A stretch of DNA of 64,000 bases from NCBI RefSeq assembly GCF_000003815.2, contig NC_049997.1, positions 12,629,543-12,693,542 of the forward strand, read 5' to 3'. The notes below the pieces were generated by a model. That model was not told the DNA's origin. It did not search any database and saw only the letters and a program-made list of their open reading frames with translations. The first letter of the stretch is position 1. Every line of letters begins with the position of its first letter. Below are positions 23,301-35,593 of the stretch, in pieces. The position numbers were made by a program, and so were the translations under genes. This DNA is from Branchiostoma floridae (lineage: Eukaryota > Chordata > Leptocardii > Amphioxiformes > Branchiostomatidae).

Positions 23301-25479
23301 AAGTGAAGACTTATATAATGTGATACTTATTATGCAAATTAACAGCTAATTTGCATAATTGATGAGGAAAAGTTTATAAATCCACTGCATTCCATTATAG
23401 TACTTTCATCAAAGTTGTCACATATGTAACTGAGAAAGAGGGAAGAGAGTAAGAGGTGTATTTAAAGACTTTGAAAGAGAATAAGTCAAGAATGGATCAA
23501 AGGATCATCATGATTTTTGCTATGCTGATAGCTTAAGTTATGCTTGATACAATTTGATATCAATTAATTGTAACTTGGGATCTAATTTGCATAATCAATG
23601 CCGAAATTTTATAAACCAACTCCAAGCATATAATTATGAAGAAAATGACATGAGTAACGCATTTGTCTACAGACATCATTCTACATAACAAACCTGGTTT
23701 ATTTGGCAAGGGTATGTGTTCGTGGAACTCTAGTTTTAAAATATTTCAAAAATGTTGCAGCTTGCAGTCTTGATATCCCTAGATACCCTAGATACAAACA
23801 ACGGATATAGGTTTGTTACCCCACAAATAAGGGTAAACCGGCGTTACATGCATTATCATTATTCTGTTCACTACATGAAAAATTAATAACAACACATAGA
23901 ATGTATTACATATATATTAAACCTGAACTTAACTGACATCTATGAAACATTACTTAACTGACAAAACAACATACTGTCTAATATGTATTATAAGGGTCGA
24001 TTTTGCATAGTCATTAAAACATTAACAAGAACAGCAACGTAAGCTTGATAACCAGGACTGACCCCCATGCTGTGCTGCAAAGTGGATGGGTGCCCTCCCC
24101 TGGGAGTCAACGACCTGGAGGTTGATGCCCTTGTAGAAGAGAGACTGAAGGATGCTGGGATGGTTCCTCATGGCGGCCAGGTGACCCGGGGTCCTCATCA
24201 GGTTGTCATGGAGACCACAGTCCGCACCTGGAAAAAGAAACATTCGAATCAATATTTTAACAGAAGACCAGGACAATTGAAATATGAAATAAATTTCAGA
24301 CTTAAACTGTACAAAAATTGGTATTTCCATAATTTTCAACCGTCCAACTCTAGTACTAAACTTATGATCAGATGTTCTATCTGCATTTTGTGATGTCACA
24401 GAAGCGGTAGAATCCTCATTGCTTAACTATTACTGGATCAAGTTGGATGGTCAAAAAAGTCCATTTTATGTGTTGGAAATTGCCTAAATACATATTACAT
24501 GTATGTCCAGTCAAATCTGTTAAAAGTGAACACATTCAACATGTCACTCACTGCATTCGTCTATGAAAGAAGGCCGGCCACAAAAATGAGGCCATGGTAG
24601 AATTAAGGTGGTCACTGTAGCAGGTTACACTGTAGTTACTGATATGTGGTGACAATGATGATCATGATAATGCAACTTTTTCCAAATCTTGCTACTTTAG
24701 ACCTTACCTTTATCAGCTAGTATGTTAAAGCAGTCCAGTTCCCCGTGGAAAGCAGCCAAATGGCACGCACTCTGTCCATCCTTATCCTACAGTGGCATAT
24801 GATGGAAGAAAAAAACCAAACAGATTGACACAGACAGACAAACATGCTCAAAACATAACCTTCTGGCGAAGGTAAAAAAACAATTACCAAGTGGACATGG
24901 CTAGGGTTATATTGACATGTCTACGGTTATGTTGACAAAGGAATGAGACAAGGATGTATCAGCACATGTGCCTGGATAGTGTTCAGCACCAAGGCCAGTA
25001 CAAAGGTCAGGTATGGTAATGTATGTATTGTGTGTCTGTGGAGACTGGACAGTGTTCAGCACCAAGGACAGGTATGGTAATGTGTTTGTGTGTGTGTGGA
25101 CGGTGTGTGTGTGTGTGTGGACGGTGTGTGTGTGTGTGTGTGTGTGTGGATGGTGTTTAGCACCAAGGACAGGTATGGTAATGAGTGTGTGTGTGGATGG
25201 TATGTTATGTGGACGGTGTGTGTGTGTGGACGGTGTGTGTGTGTGGACGGTGTGTGTTTTTGTGACGGGTGTGTGTTTGTGGATGGTGTGTGTGTTTGTG
25301 GACACTGAACAGTGTTCAGCGCCACAGCTATGGTAATGTGTGTGTTTGTGGATGGTGTGTGTGTTTGTGTATGTGTGTGTGTGTGTGTTCGTGTGTGTGT
25401 TTGTGTATGTGTGAACCGTGTGTGTGTGTGTGTGGATGGTGTTCAGCAGCAAGGATAGGTGTGTGTGTGTGTATGAGTG

Positions 25480-25526
<47 letters not shown>

Positions 25527-28500
25527 ATGGTGTCCAGCACCAAGGACAGCTATGGTAATGTGTGTGTGTGGGGGGGGGGATGGTGTTTATGTGTGTTTGT
25601 GTATGTGTGGACGGTGTGTGTGTGTGTGGATGGTGTTCAGCAGCAAGGACAGCTGTACCTCGAGAGGAAGAGATCACAAACAACAAAGGGGAACTATGAA
25701 GATGAACAGTATCTACTTTAGATATAAATGTAAGGAGATAAGGTTGTGAGGGGTTACAGTACACTTTATCTTTGAAAAAAAAAAGAATAAAGAATTGAGA
25801 TACAAAAAACAATTAAGGATAAATCATGAAATATTATGAAAGAGTATGGAATTTGAACACACACCACAACCAGTGGACTAGCCCTCTGCTGTAGTGATTG
25901 CGTTGTGTGGCCCAAGGGCTACTGAAACGGAGATGGGCGCCGCCCTTTGCGCCATCAGGCATGGGAAGGATTTTACCTTTTTTTAAAATGAAATATTCAT
26001 TGTGGCTTTACGTTTGTGTTCTTTTACTGCAACCACTCAACCTTGAAATCAGCACACCACGAACATCTATTCAGCAATACACTCTACACAGTCAAACTTA
26101 AACTATCATCATGATGGTGAACATCTTCTTTCCCTCTACTGCAAAATCAAGCCCCTAAGGTGAGCTTAGCTGAATTCACAGACTATGTTCAGTGCTATTT
26201 GCTTCCCTTAAAAGAACACCAACCTGTGTGTCCATAGCCCTGCCTCTCTTCATGTACCTGACCAGTACTTTGACCACCCTGTCGAACCCTCCGATACAGG
26301 AGTCATGCAACGCTGTCCGGCCTGCAGCACTCTGTATCAGGGGGTTGGCTTCAGCCTGTGCAAACAAAGAAACAATAGTGATATCAATACTAAGCTAAAT
26401 TTTTGTACCACACTGGTGTCATTTTTCTAATTTCTTGAATACATTCTTCCCCGTGTTTGAGGAGAGCCACATCTCGAGCAAGTTAAAGAACCCATTGCAC
26501 TTATCGAAAAATAGTACAGTAAGCTAGGGTCCTTCCCGGTGTGATGTCGGAACTCCCAAAATGCAAAAATAGGCAAATATATCAAGGATTGCTTTGCTAT
26601 TAGAAAGAATACTGAAGCTATTGATTACAATACTTCATCATGATACTAAAATTTAAATGAATGAATTATGTTAGCCCTTATTGTTATGTTAACTAGGATG
26701 TTAAGCTTTATCCTATACCCCTATTTTGTACTTTATGTAATAGTTGTTGCCATACTTTGTACCATGTACAATTGTCATGCAATAAAGTTCTTCTAAAGTG
26801 TGACTATTATATATAATAAGCAGTTGCTACATGCTGGCTGATTGAAACTTTAAAATGTTAGGTTGCATACCAAGAACCATTTTTGAAATGACCCATGGAC
26901 CTGTTGATTCTGAAGTTATTCTTTGTCTTTGAAAAATCATCATGACATTTTTCTCGCTCCCCACATCTGTTACAATCTTGACCCCAAAATGTGACAATAT
27001 GGGGAGAAAGAAAACAATTGTTACAATTTTGCCTACCAACATCTACTTCGTGATACACTATTCTTACCTTAAGTAGCGTCTCCACCACGGCAAGGTGCCC
27101 GTACCCTGCCGCCCGGTGTAACGCTGTCCGCTTGTCATCCTGAGAGCAGAAGTCTGCGTCTAGGCTGGTGGTCTCCAAAAGTAGACGTACGGTGTCCGCA
27201 TCTCCCTTCTCCGCTGCTACTAACAACTCCGTGCCGCGGTCTGGGGAGAGATCAAAAAGTACAACGTAAAAGTCATGATTGATAACTAAATAATTCTCTT
27301 CAGACAGTGGTTTGTAGTGCTGGACTGATGCTGCATTGATATTAGACGGCTCTACTAAGCCTTTTTATAATAGAATTGATGGCCGAGTCTTGTCCACATC
27401 ACTTGGCAATAGGCTGGTCCCATAGCCCCCTCAGTCAAAATGTAGAATTATGCAAACAAAAACATAAATAATTCAGCTATATTTGACAGATATGCATTGA
27501 ATTTTCACTCTCTCATTGGTCGATACAACTGTTAAAAGCTCCTTGCAATTCAGCCCCTGGCTATTAAGAGAGTGTATTCAGCCCACCGAATAACTTTAGA
27601 ATTAGCACTAAATGCCTTGGTATCATTAACTGAACTATTTATTGTTACGGACAGTAAGGGTCTATTAAGTGTCAATTCCACATTGGCTATCAATAGTTAC
27701 AGACTGGCAAGGCCTAGGAATAATGTAAGCGGAATTTTTCTTGTCATTCTGTCTGCATTCTGTCGTTTGATGAAATTCTACTGCTTGTGATGGACAAAAT
27801 TCTCTGCTTTACCTTCACCTTGAAAGACAAAAATTGTTTTCAGTGTAAGTTATATTAGGCTATATCAGTTTTCTTCTACTTTTGTGGCCTTCCATATAAA
27901 CCTACCATTAATTGCAAGACTCTCAGTATTGTGACCCTTCAGGATTTCAATCCCCTTTAGGCATACCATATCAGGGCTCAAAAATACTTTTTTCTGCATA
28001 CCTGCACTGGCGCGGGTAACATTGAAAATTACCTACACCAGACAAATTTTACCTGCACCACTCTGAATTTAGGAAGTATGGATCATACTGAAATTGTTCA
28101 TGTACCATTATTTTATACTTGATGATTAAAAGGTGGTAACAGTCAATGCAGCTAATAACAATCCAGTGCACCTACACCATAGGATATTTATGTATAAAAC
28201 CTAACACGTGGACAAGTGCAGGTTAGGAGCAGGTAGACACCAGAAATACAATGTACCTGCATAGATCCAATTTTACCTGCATTAACCTGCATATGCAGGT
28301 GGTATTTCCAGTCCTGCATATGCATGTTTATGAAACAGACCATTGACAAGTAAACAGTTAGCTTGCATGGTGGCCATGTAGTCATCAACATGCTCAGGGG
28401 AGCATGCGAGAGGACGCTGGTTCTTACCAGGGTTCCACGCCGAGGGATTCCGACTTTCGAGTTCCGAATGCGTGATTTCCGACCTGCTCGGGTACGAAGT

Positions 28501-28578
28501 TGTCGTCCGTCTTCCGAGCGACCAGGGGGTTTTGGGGGTTTGTGGGAACTGGAGAATCTCGTCTTCGAATTCATCCAT
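17385..28578 (-). CDS. Ankyrin-repeat protein, complete, 477 aa
   Basis: Ten exons join with consistent phases and GT-AG ends: 28578-28428, 27240-27068, 26355-26224, 24786-24708, 24227-24063, 21345-21164, 20698-20626, 19541-19377, 18829-18688, 17556-17385; 1434 nt including the stop. The start MDEFEDEILQFPQTP opens an acidic 50-residue N-terminus. About ten ankyrin repeats follow (residues ~51-373) with canonical pieces such as RTALHRAAGYGHLAVVETLL, RTPAHMAAQYG and YTPLHYAGEAG. The C-terminal ~100 residues hold a CRHC motif, a basic Lys/Gln-rich helix and the end AKYYGEHVGDIYKLDF. No catalytic domain is present; ankyrin stacks act as protein-binding scaffolds, and the partner is unknown. Among vertebrate families it is only loosely like ANKRD42-type proteins, so no symbol is given. 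Introns carry many repeats. Confidence 0.9.
17637..18115. mobile_element. Diverged ACAGTCAAACCTGT-family element
   Basis: ACAGTCAAACCTGTCCATGA starts at 17637 and CCCAGGGGACCGGGCAAAAG follows, as in the copy at 10565. Repeated TGGTCG/GGTCGTT phrases continue to about 18110, where GGTGGTCGCTTGGGC looks like the mirrored end. The exact right end is uncertain. Confidence 0.5.
18909..19063. mobile_element. Foldback element of about 155 bp
   Basis: CTTAGTCTCCAAGCAGA at the left mirrors TCTGCTTGGAGATTAG at the right. GATAGTATCAAAG mirrors CTTTGATACTATC further in, giving nearly full-length self-complementarity with mismatches. It lies between exons 8 and 9 of the ankyrin gene. Confidence 0.8.
19590..19772. 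repeat. (GAGT)n microsatellite with variants
   Basis: GAGT units for about 180 bases with interspersed GAGAGT and CAGT variants. It begins about 50 bases upstream of ankyrin exon 8 on that gene's strand. Confidence 0.95.
19780..20140 (+). mobile_element. Possible LINE 3' end
   Basis: The segment ends with TGTGAAATAAACTTTGACTT followed by short tandem GACTT units, the style of a LINE 3' tail. No reverse transcriptase is visible. A similar tail-like end (CATGCAATAAAGTTCTTCT) occurs near 26775. Identification is tentative. Confidence 0.3.
22313..23855. mobile_element. Family F MITE copy interrupted by a family B element
   Basis: The left half starts GTTCATCTTTATCCGTGGGG and the right half ends with its complement (CCCCACAAATAAGGGTAAAC, CGGCGTTAC). 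The two halves are normally about 225 bp apart end to end (see 35036, 40047). Here a 1.3-kb family B repeat (22396-23737) sits between them. Confidence 0.75.
22396..23737 (+). mobile_element. Family B non-autonomous repeat nested in a family F MITE
   Basis: It starts ATTACCTTTGCCAGAATGGC and ends TTGGCAAGGGTATGTGTTCG then GGAACTCTAGTT. It has four or more internal repeats, each with AATTATGCAAAT and ATTTGCATAATTAATGAG, more than the copy at 2930. Confidence 0.75.
24979..25660. repeat. Compound VNTR: about 40-bp core alternating with (TG)n
   Basis: A core of the form GTGTTCAGCACCAAGGACAG then TATGGTAATG recurs about seven times (near 24985, 25052, 25150, 25310, 25438, 25530, 25630). Between cores are TG runs of variable length. 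It lies in the intron between ankyrin exons 3 and 4. Confidence 0.85.
26440..26560 (+). mobile_element. SINE body fragment
   Basis: CCCCGTGTTTGAGGAGAGCC and GCAAGTTAAAGAACCC match the SINE body at 11225-11285. Confidence 0.5.
27520..27600 (+). mobile_element. SINE tail fragment
   Basis: GCAATTCAGCCCCTGGCTAT followed by CAGCCCACCGAATAA matches the SINE tail near 11447-11490. Confidence 0.5.
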
Positions 28579-30769
28579 ACTTCAGAATCTAGTAATCAAA
28601 CCATTAACATTACCAAACGAAGAAGGCAATCAGAGATAGTAGACTTCAACCCCAGAGAGAATTAAGCATGGTATGGCAAACGATTCTGATACTCCTGGCA
28701 AAAAATATAGGGCATGCAGATAAACAACACATACACTTGCAAAAAACAACGGAAGAACACATTTCTCATGACTACACTATAATATGGAAAAACTACCTGT
28801 ATTAAGACATACTGTGCCTGTGGAGCTTGCAAGGCTTGTCAAAGCCTGACAACACCCATTCTACTTTTAGAATTGATAATACAGTACAAGCAACTTTACA
28901 TCCTGACACAAAATGGCAAGCAATAATCTCTGTTTTGGGAATTTGCACATGTTAAATTTTGGATGTATAACGTTACATGTACAAAAGTAACCACTGTGAG
29001 AAAACATTACGCATAGTTTTGCAAAAAAACTGCAAGAGACAAAAACAAGAAAAAACCTGAAGATGATCTACCAGTCAGTCTGATCTCTCCACCAAAAGCA
29101 ATAAACCGAGAACCTCTACAACATTCCACACAAGCTTTTTCTCAAGCGTGGGCCCTTTCCGGCTGACGTGCAAACCTGGCTGCTTTAACGCTCAAAACCG
29201 AACTGAAAACATGTTCCCCCTCACTTCACCTCATAAACTCAGACGAAAGCTGTGACCCTTGCCAAAAAAGTCACACTCGGTGCAACAAACATATTTTTAA
29301 CTTCTAAGGAACAGTGTATACACAACTGCTGCTACACCAAATGACAGTGTGTGACCTCAAGAAGTAATTAAAGAATGCTTCTGGAATCCCCAAAGGTATA
29401 TTTAACCTGTCAGGTGGGCTCACCTGGACAAATAAACCACCTCGCAGACAACAAAAGTTGATTAAATCCAACAATGAATCTACTAAAAGGGTATAGGAAA
29501 ATTTAATTGAAATTTGCTAATTTGTGCCAACTCCCTAGGGTGTGAAAATTTCATAATAGGGATCAGAAAAAAATGTATTGTTCAATATTTATAAAAGGCT
29601 GTTTGGGATTATTTCTGGTCTAGTTTTACACATTCCAAAAATTTTCTGTACTGTATTTAATTTTTGAAAATCAAGTACTATGTTTTGTTATATCTAAGGA
29701 ATAAGCACTGAACAGAATTTGCAACTGTTCCCAAAGAGTGGCTACGACTGAGAGGTATATCCCAGATGAATTTATTAACTAAAGGACACCTGGAATCATC
29801 ATTCAGTATCACCCTCATCAATCATCAATGTATACATTCAAGATTAATCAATGTTCTATAATATATTCCTACATCCTACTATCCTTAAGAGCTGGTGACT
29901 TGGGGTCTACAAATCAGAAATCGTTACTAAGCTTCAGAACCAAAAGGATCTGTCTGCAGGGCCCGGGTATCTCGGATGAACAATGCTACAAGCCAGAATG
30001 CAGTGTTATTATAGTTACACATTTGAAATAAAACAGAACCTAGCAATCCATCAATATCTGTCAAAGCCAACCATTACAAAAGACCAAAAACCTGGAGTGT
30101 AAAGACCACTTGTATTGACTGTAACATTTACAACACAAAAGCCTCCTGAAACAATCATTACAACCTAAAAACTTCAGCAACACTAAAAATTCTACTCTTC
30201 AAAACAGCTAAAAGTCTAAGACTTAAACATATATACCAACATTTTAGGAACTTTCAAATGAAACTTCTACTCAACAGTATACTGAAGAATAAGCAGGTCC
30301 CAAGATCGCGACGGAATTCTGTACCCTCAAAATAGCATGTAACGTCCGCAACTGTACTTCGTTCGCATTCCTCGGTGTCGTGGCAATGTTGTAAAAACAA
30401 AAGCCACGGTCGAGAGTCCACCCGCGCGAAACCGGACAGACCAAAGAGCGTTAATGTGTAATAAGTGCGGGACACAATGGTTGTTTGACATGAGGGTAGG
30501 GGCTGGGAGACCTGTCGAGATGGAGGGGTAAGTGTGGTGGATTAAAGCTTATAATGCTGTTACTGTGTTTGGAGTGCCATTCAGTATTACGCCAGCAAGA
30601 GAGGGTGGGCGTATTTAAAGAAGAAACAACAACTTTGTAATACATGTATTACATGTACAAGCCTCAGAAGCAATCAGAGACGGCAGACTTCACCCCCTGA
30701 ACACATTAACATTATGATAAATAGTAATTAAACATACATGGTACAGACAAACTACAAACAATATCTTAC
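28579..30769. other. Upstream of the ankyrin gene; CpG-rich block at 30290-30470
   Basis: Mostly AT-rich non-coding sequence. The block 30290-30470 is clearly richer in CG dinucleotides and could be a promoter or first exon. AATCAGAGA(T/C)(A/G)GTAGACTTCA-like text occurs at 28628 and, slightly changed, at 30670, marking a short dispersed repeat. Confidence 0.4.
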
Positions 30770-31222
30770 NNNNNNNNNNNNNNNNNNNNNNNNNNNNNNN
30801 NNNNNNNNNNNNNNNNNNNNNNNNNNNNNNNNNNNNNNNNNNNNNNNNNNNNNNNNNNNNNNNNNNNNNNNNNNNNNNNNNNNNNNNNNNNNNNNNNNNN
30901 NNNNNNNNNNNNNNNNNNNNNNNNNNNNNNNNNNNNNNNNNNNNNNNNNNNNNNNNNNNNNNNNNNNNNNNNNNNNNNNNNNNNNNNNNNNNNNNNNNNN
31001 NNNNNNNNNNNNNNNNNNNNNNNNNNNNNNNNNNNNNNNNNNNNNNNNNNNNNNNNNNNNNNNNNNNNNNNNNNNNNNNNNNNNNNNNNNNNNNNNNNNN
31101 NNNNNNNNNNNNNNNNNNNNNNNNNNNNNNNNNNNNNNNNNNNNNNNNNNNNNNNNNNNNNNNNNNNNNNNNNNNNNNNNNNNNNNNNNNNNNNNNNNNN
31201 NNNNNNNNNNNNNNNNNNNNNN
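30770..31222. other. Assembly gap (453 N)
   Basis: Run of N. It truncates the minus-strand exon at 31223-31351. Confidence 0.99.
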
Positions 31223-31351
31223 TTGTTTTGCAAAGTGTGTTTGCTGGCGCGCTGAAAACAATCCATGACCTCGATTCGTCTCCATAAAAGTCTCCTTTGT
31301 TTCACCAGCTTTAATCTTGGCAAATCCGGCTGGTAAATACGACTTACCCAT
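31223..31351 (-). CDS. First coding exon of an unrecognised gene, cut by the gap
   Basis: ATG at 31351 sits in a very good context (ACAACCATGGG) and opens 43 codons beginning MGKSYLPAGFAKIKAGETKE before the gap. The composition is protein-like. I do not recognise the family. The gene points away from SAXO4 and their starts are about 0.5 kb apart, so a shared divergent promoter is likely. It could also prove to be non-coding; no downstream exon could be linked. Confidence 0.45.
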
Positions 31352-31843
31352 GGTTGTATGGATAAGAATATCCGCTCTTTATCAGCTGAAACCAAGCGAT
31401 GCTCAGAAAAGCCTCTCACCAAAAATCACCAAGTGGAACGTCAAAAAGTAAACAAAACACAGAATTTTCGTCTCCCAAGCTCTATTTCCAAAGGGAATTC
31501 ACAAATAATTTGCTCTAAAATATACTAAATGAACAGATGATTTGCGACATTTGTGTAAATCTTGTTTTGAAAACAAAAGTCAATTTTAATTTAATGTTTT
31601 CATCAGGTTTCTTTGCGATGAGATTTAACATGATGAACTTTGACCGACGGCAGCATAATGTAGTTAAGAAGCAAATATATACAGTGCTACATACTACTTT
31701 TAAAAGAAGGTACACACATTTTAGACATTGTATGATTTTAAATTTGTAGTAATCGTATTTTCCGAGGCAACATAAATGCACAAAGCTAGCTGTGTGAAAA
31801 ATCTCAACGAAAATACTTGGCGATGCGTTTGGATTTCACGGAG

Positions 31844-31862
31844 CCTAGCAACCGTTGCTAAG
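31844..31862. promoter_or_regulatory. Paired RFX-type half-sites in the SAXO4 promoter
   Basis: CCTAGCAACCGTTGCTAAG carries two strong RFX half-sites (CCTAGCAAC and, on the other strand, CTTAGCAACGG). The half-sites are arranged back to back rather than as the classic GTTGCC-GGCAAC X-box. RFX factors drive ciliary genes, and the neighbouring gene is a ciliary one. Binding is inferred. Confidence 0.55.
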
Positions 31863-31869
31863 AACGCCC

Positions 31870-32004
31870 AACAGTGTAATACAAGCACAGCTGACTCGCG
31901 CCATCGCTTTGCAACATCCTCGCTGAATCGGGGCGTTTTCCCGCCGATTTGTGCCACTAAACCTCCCAGTTTGCATCAAATTCACGGATTACACTTTGGT
32001 TAAG
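31870..32004 (+). other. Probable 5'UTR exon of SAXO4
   Basis: CG-rich sequence ends in a consensus donor (TTAAG|GTGAGT, exon end 32004). The next acceptor consistent with the gene is at 35580. The 5' limit is a guess. The exon is presumed non-coding because the SAXO4 ATG is in the next exon. Confidence 0.5.
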
Positions 32005-35000
32005 GTGAGTAACTAATTTTTCACGAGTAATTTTGACGCAAAATTGCGATTTTCTGCGTTAATTTTCAGCGTCACGCTGTGTAGAATGAATGAATCACAG
32101 GAGTTCTTATGTTTCACATGCTTCAATGGTCTCCGATATAATCCAAACTCTTCACTTATATGATTCATGCAATCAAAAAATTGAAAACCATTCGCAAATT
32201 AACGTTCTATTTGATGGTTTTGAACTATTTTTCAATGAACTGAGGCTAGACATATGTGTGAAGTCGACAGGATGTTTAGGCCATGGTTGCGTGCTCCTCC
32301 CTTAGTTACCGTTCCGTACACATGCGAGCTATGTCTGGATGTCTTCCAAAACCCCGAGGACATTTGCAACGATTCACACTTCAAAACCACCCTTTCAAAG
32401 CGTATCAAAAGCGTATCTTTAAGGGTACTTAATATAGCACAGTGTATGATCAAATGGTAATAACAAAAGCTTTTAGTTGAGAGTACTTTAAACCATAAAT
32501 TTGAACAGTGTTTGTGCTACAAACGACCGCCCTTAAGACGAAAACGTTTTTCATTCAATAACTTAAGAAATGTTGAGATATAAATTCGTCATAAGCATAA
32601 AATGTGTTTTCAATCATGTAGAAACCGTTGACTTATTAGAAGATTCACTGTTCTTCGCAATGTTTACAATATGTACAGTGTATGTTTACTGTTTGCATGC
32701 GCCGGCCCACATTCCTATTGTCCTAGCGCATATAGCCTAGGGATGTTTTCGACGAATTAGTCAACCCTATCTCCAAGTAGATACATGAGAGACATCTTCA
32801 TATATCCATCTGCCGCTGTTCTCTATGCCTTCTTCTTATTGTTTGGGAGGGTAAGGTTATTGCATAGAATGAGTTGAACCAAATACGTTGCTTGTTTATC
32901 GCTTGCAGTCTTTGTGTCCATACTTAAATTTCTAGCCTCTTCACACACAAAAAATTAAAAACCTTTTCTCGTGTAAACCGTACCTTATATTTACAAATAT
33001 TGAGATTATTTAATGTAAATGACCAGTAGTATTGAACACAGGAGCCAACTGTCTCACTGCCTTTTCAAGCAAACTATTGTGTTTGCTTTTGTACAAATTA
33101 AGTGTGCTTCAAAAACTACAGTCAGCACTTGAAAAATACTTTGCATAATAGATGGCCATCTTCAAATGGAGACCTTTGTTGCTTTGCAGCAGATGTCCTC
33201 TTAAAAATTGTGCAAGAGCAATGAAGCAAAATTTGTGGGTTATTCATTTGTTATTGTTTAATGTTGGCCATATCCTTAATTTCTTTAAGCTGTTGTTAAG
33301 GTTCTATACAAATTTGAAATCTGTTGTTGCTGTGAAATCCTATTCAAACGCAAATATGGATGAATTCTTTTATTTCTTAGCGCAATCACGTACTAATGTT
33401 TGTTGTACTGAACATTTTGCATTGAAAGTTGGTAAAGGAAAAAAAAATTCATTAACACCGTTGATATACAACTTGCTCACAGGGGGCCAATTTTTTGTTC
33501 TTTCATTGCATCTGTGGTTTGTTTAACAAAAGAACATACTTGAACCCTTCAGAGTTGTTATATTGAGTGGGAGGGTTGTATAGCATGACTTTATACGTTT
33601 CTGACCGGGCTATTCTCTTCAAGTGACCTGTTTCTTTGCTGCCTCTCCTTGGTAACTGAATACTACACAGAGCACGAACATGGTACTCTCAGATTCTGTA
33701 CAAAAATGCTCTGAGTTAAATAGCCTAGCTTACCAGGCTAAAGGCGGTATTTTCTTTAGGCACATTGTGTTAAGGACATGGTCAAAGGAAAGGCCAGGCA
33801 CAAGCCTGGTAAGCGAGGTTAGAAGTACAATAGGTAGTTCAAGGTCACAATGAAATATATCAAACTGGCGGACAAAAAGAGAAGTGGTGTAGGATTTTGT
33901 TGTAAGTGTGTAACACACTCAGGTTGTAAGTAATTGGTGGTATAAGAAAGTGGAAAATAAATGCAATTTTGTTGGACATATTTTATTTTGACATCCAAGA
34001 CTAAGTCTACTTTACCTGTATGCAGCAATAGTGCATGAATTGTAGGTAATATTTGCAATTCATTATATTGCAGCCTTTATTCGACATTGTTTTGCATAAT
34101 GTTATTCTAGTACATCATTCTACATGTATTAGAATCTTTATTATTCCTAACAATTACTGTTTTTCATCATTATCATCATCTGTCATCCTATAAGTAAATG
34201 TGAAGTCTTGATAGTGTAGTTGATACACAACTTTTTCAGAAAAATATTACTTGATTCAAAGCCATTAAATTTTTAAGGCATCCCTTCAAACGTCATTACG
34301 ATGATTTGCTCATGAAGTTAGTAGCAATCAAATTGTTTTTGCTTCATGGTAAACAATCTTAGATGCTACTTAGTATCTGTGCGCAGGTATGCCTTGAAAA
34401 AACATGAAAAGAAATTGAATATGTCCTTGTTCTTTGTTCACAAAGCTGGAAGTGTTTACTGTTAATAAAAACGGACACTGGATACAACACCCCCAAACAG
34501 ACCCCTATCCCCATCAGCTATACTTTTGTATGGGGCTGGATTTAGTGGCCAAATAAAGAGGTTAAGAAAAATAAACGAAGTGGTGAGCGATATGGTTTAT
34601 CAGTATACACACAAAACTTAAACGGAAGCCTTAAAAAAAGCAAGCTTAACAGGCTTTCGTCTGCTCTTTGTATAATGACAAAAAGAACAAAGGAGGATTT
34701 TATTTTACTAACCGTAACTGTATTGTTATAAGCAAGTATTAGTGATCATAAGTTTATAGGCCATTGTTTTTGAGCTAACATAACGTCTGTTTTCTTCCAA
34801 GCAGTCAGGAAAATGCTCAAATTTTTGACACGTTAACACAGCAGAATCATACTTTTTAAATATTTCTATGCAAATAATCAAATCATTATGTATAAAGGAA
34901 ATTCTTTAAAAATTCACTTATTGCTTGTTACACTCCTTAACACTATCCTAAACCTTGCAATATTCAGCATAAGCCATTTCAAAGTCTTTAAGAAACCATG

Positions 35001-35580
35001 CACATTGTCGAAGTTGAAGGAAGGCCCCTAAAATGTAACGCTAGTTCACCTTTATCCGCGGGGTAACCTATGTCCGTTGTATTTCAAAGCCGGTGTTTTC
35101 AGGGATATCAAATCGACGGACTGAAGTTTCAAATTGTAAAATATCCAAAATATCGCTGTTTAAAACCACCGTCCTTTGTCTTGATATCCGGATTTCCATA
35201 AATATCCTGTTTAAAAACAAAAACCAATATAGGTCACCCCACGAATTAAGGTGAACCAGCGTTAAACTTCCCTCACTTACACCATGTTTAACTCCATATC
35301 CAGGCATGTTAATGTCTCTGAAATGTAAATGTCTCATTGTGACAATACTGTTCACACTATATCACAATCACTCAGTCAGGTCGTGTTTTAACAATTGCTC
35401 TTTTGGGTGCCGCGGTGGTACGGATGCAAGGGTTAAAAACACAGTGGTCCAAATGCGGTAAAGCACCGATATTGTCGGGACGGTAATTTTCCTAACGCAA
35501 AATAAATTATTGGGCCGTAAACTTGACTTTTAAGAAAGTACACATGCGCATGATACTGAACTTTGATGTTCTGGTTTCAG
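32005..35580 (+). other. SAXO4 intron 1
   Basis: About 3.6 kb, AT-rich. I see only one clear repeat, the family F MITE at 35036-35263. No convincing coding exon is visible on either strand. Confidence 0.5.
35036..35263. mobile_element. Family F MITE, about 228 bp
   Basis: GTAACGCTAGTTCACCTTTA at the left is mirrored by TTAAGGTGAACCAGCGTTA at the right, with GGGGTAACCTAT/ATAGGTCACCCC inside. It lies in SAXO4 intron 1. Confidence 0.85.
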
Positions 35581-35593
35581 TGCTGTATCAAAG

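Noticed and set aside
24907..25812. 301-residue minus-strand ORF rich in His and Thr
   Set aside because: It is the translation of the (TG)n-containing VNTR; antisense and overlapping frames are equally open.
33152..33526. 124-residue ORF in SAXO4 intron 1
   Set aside because: No domain, start context or splice support; composition like AT-rich intron sequence.
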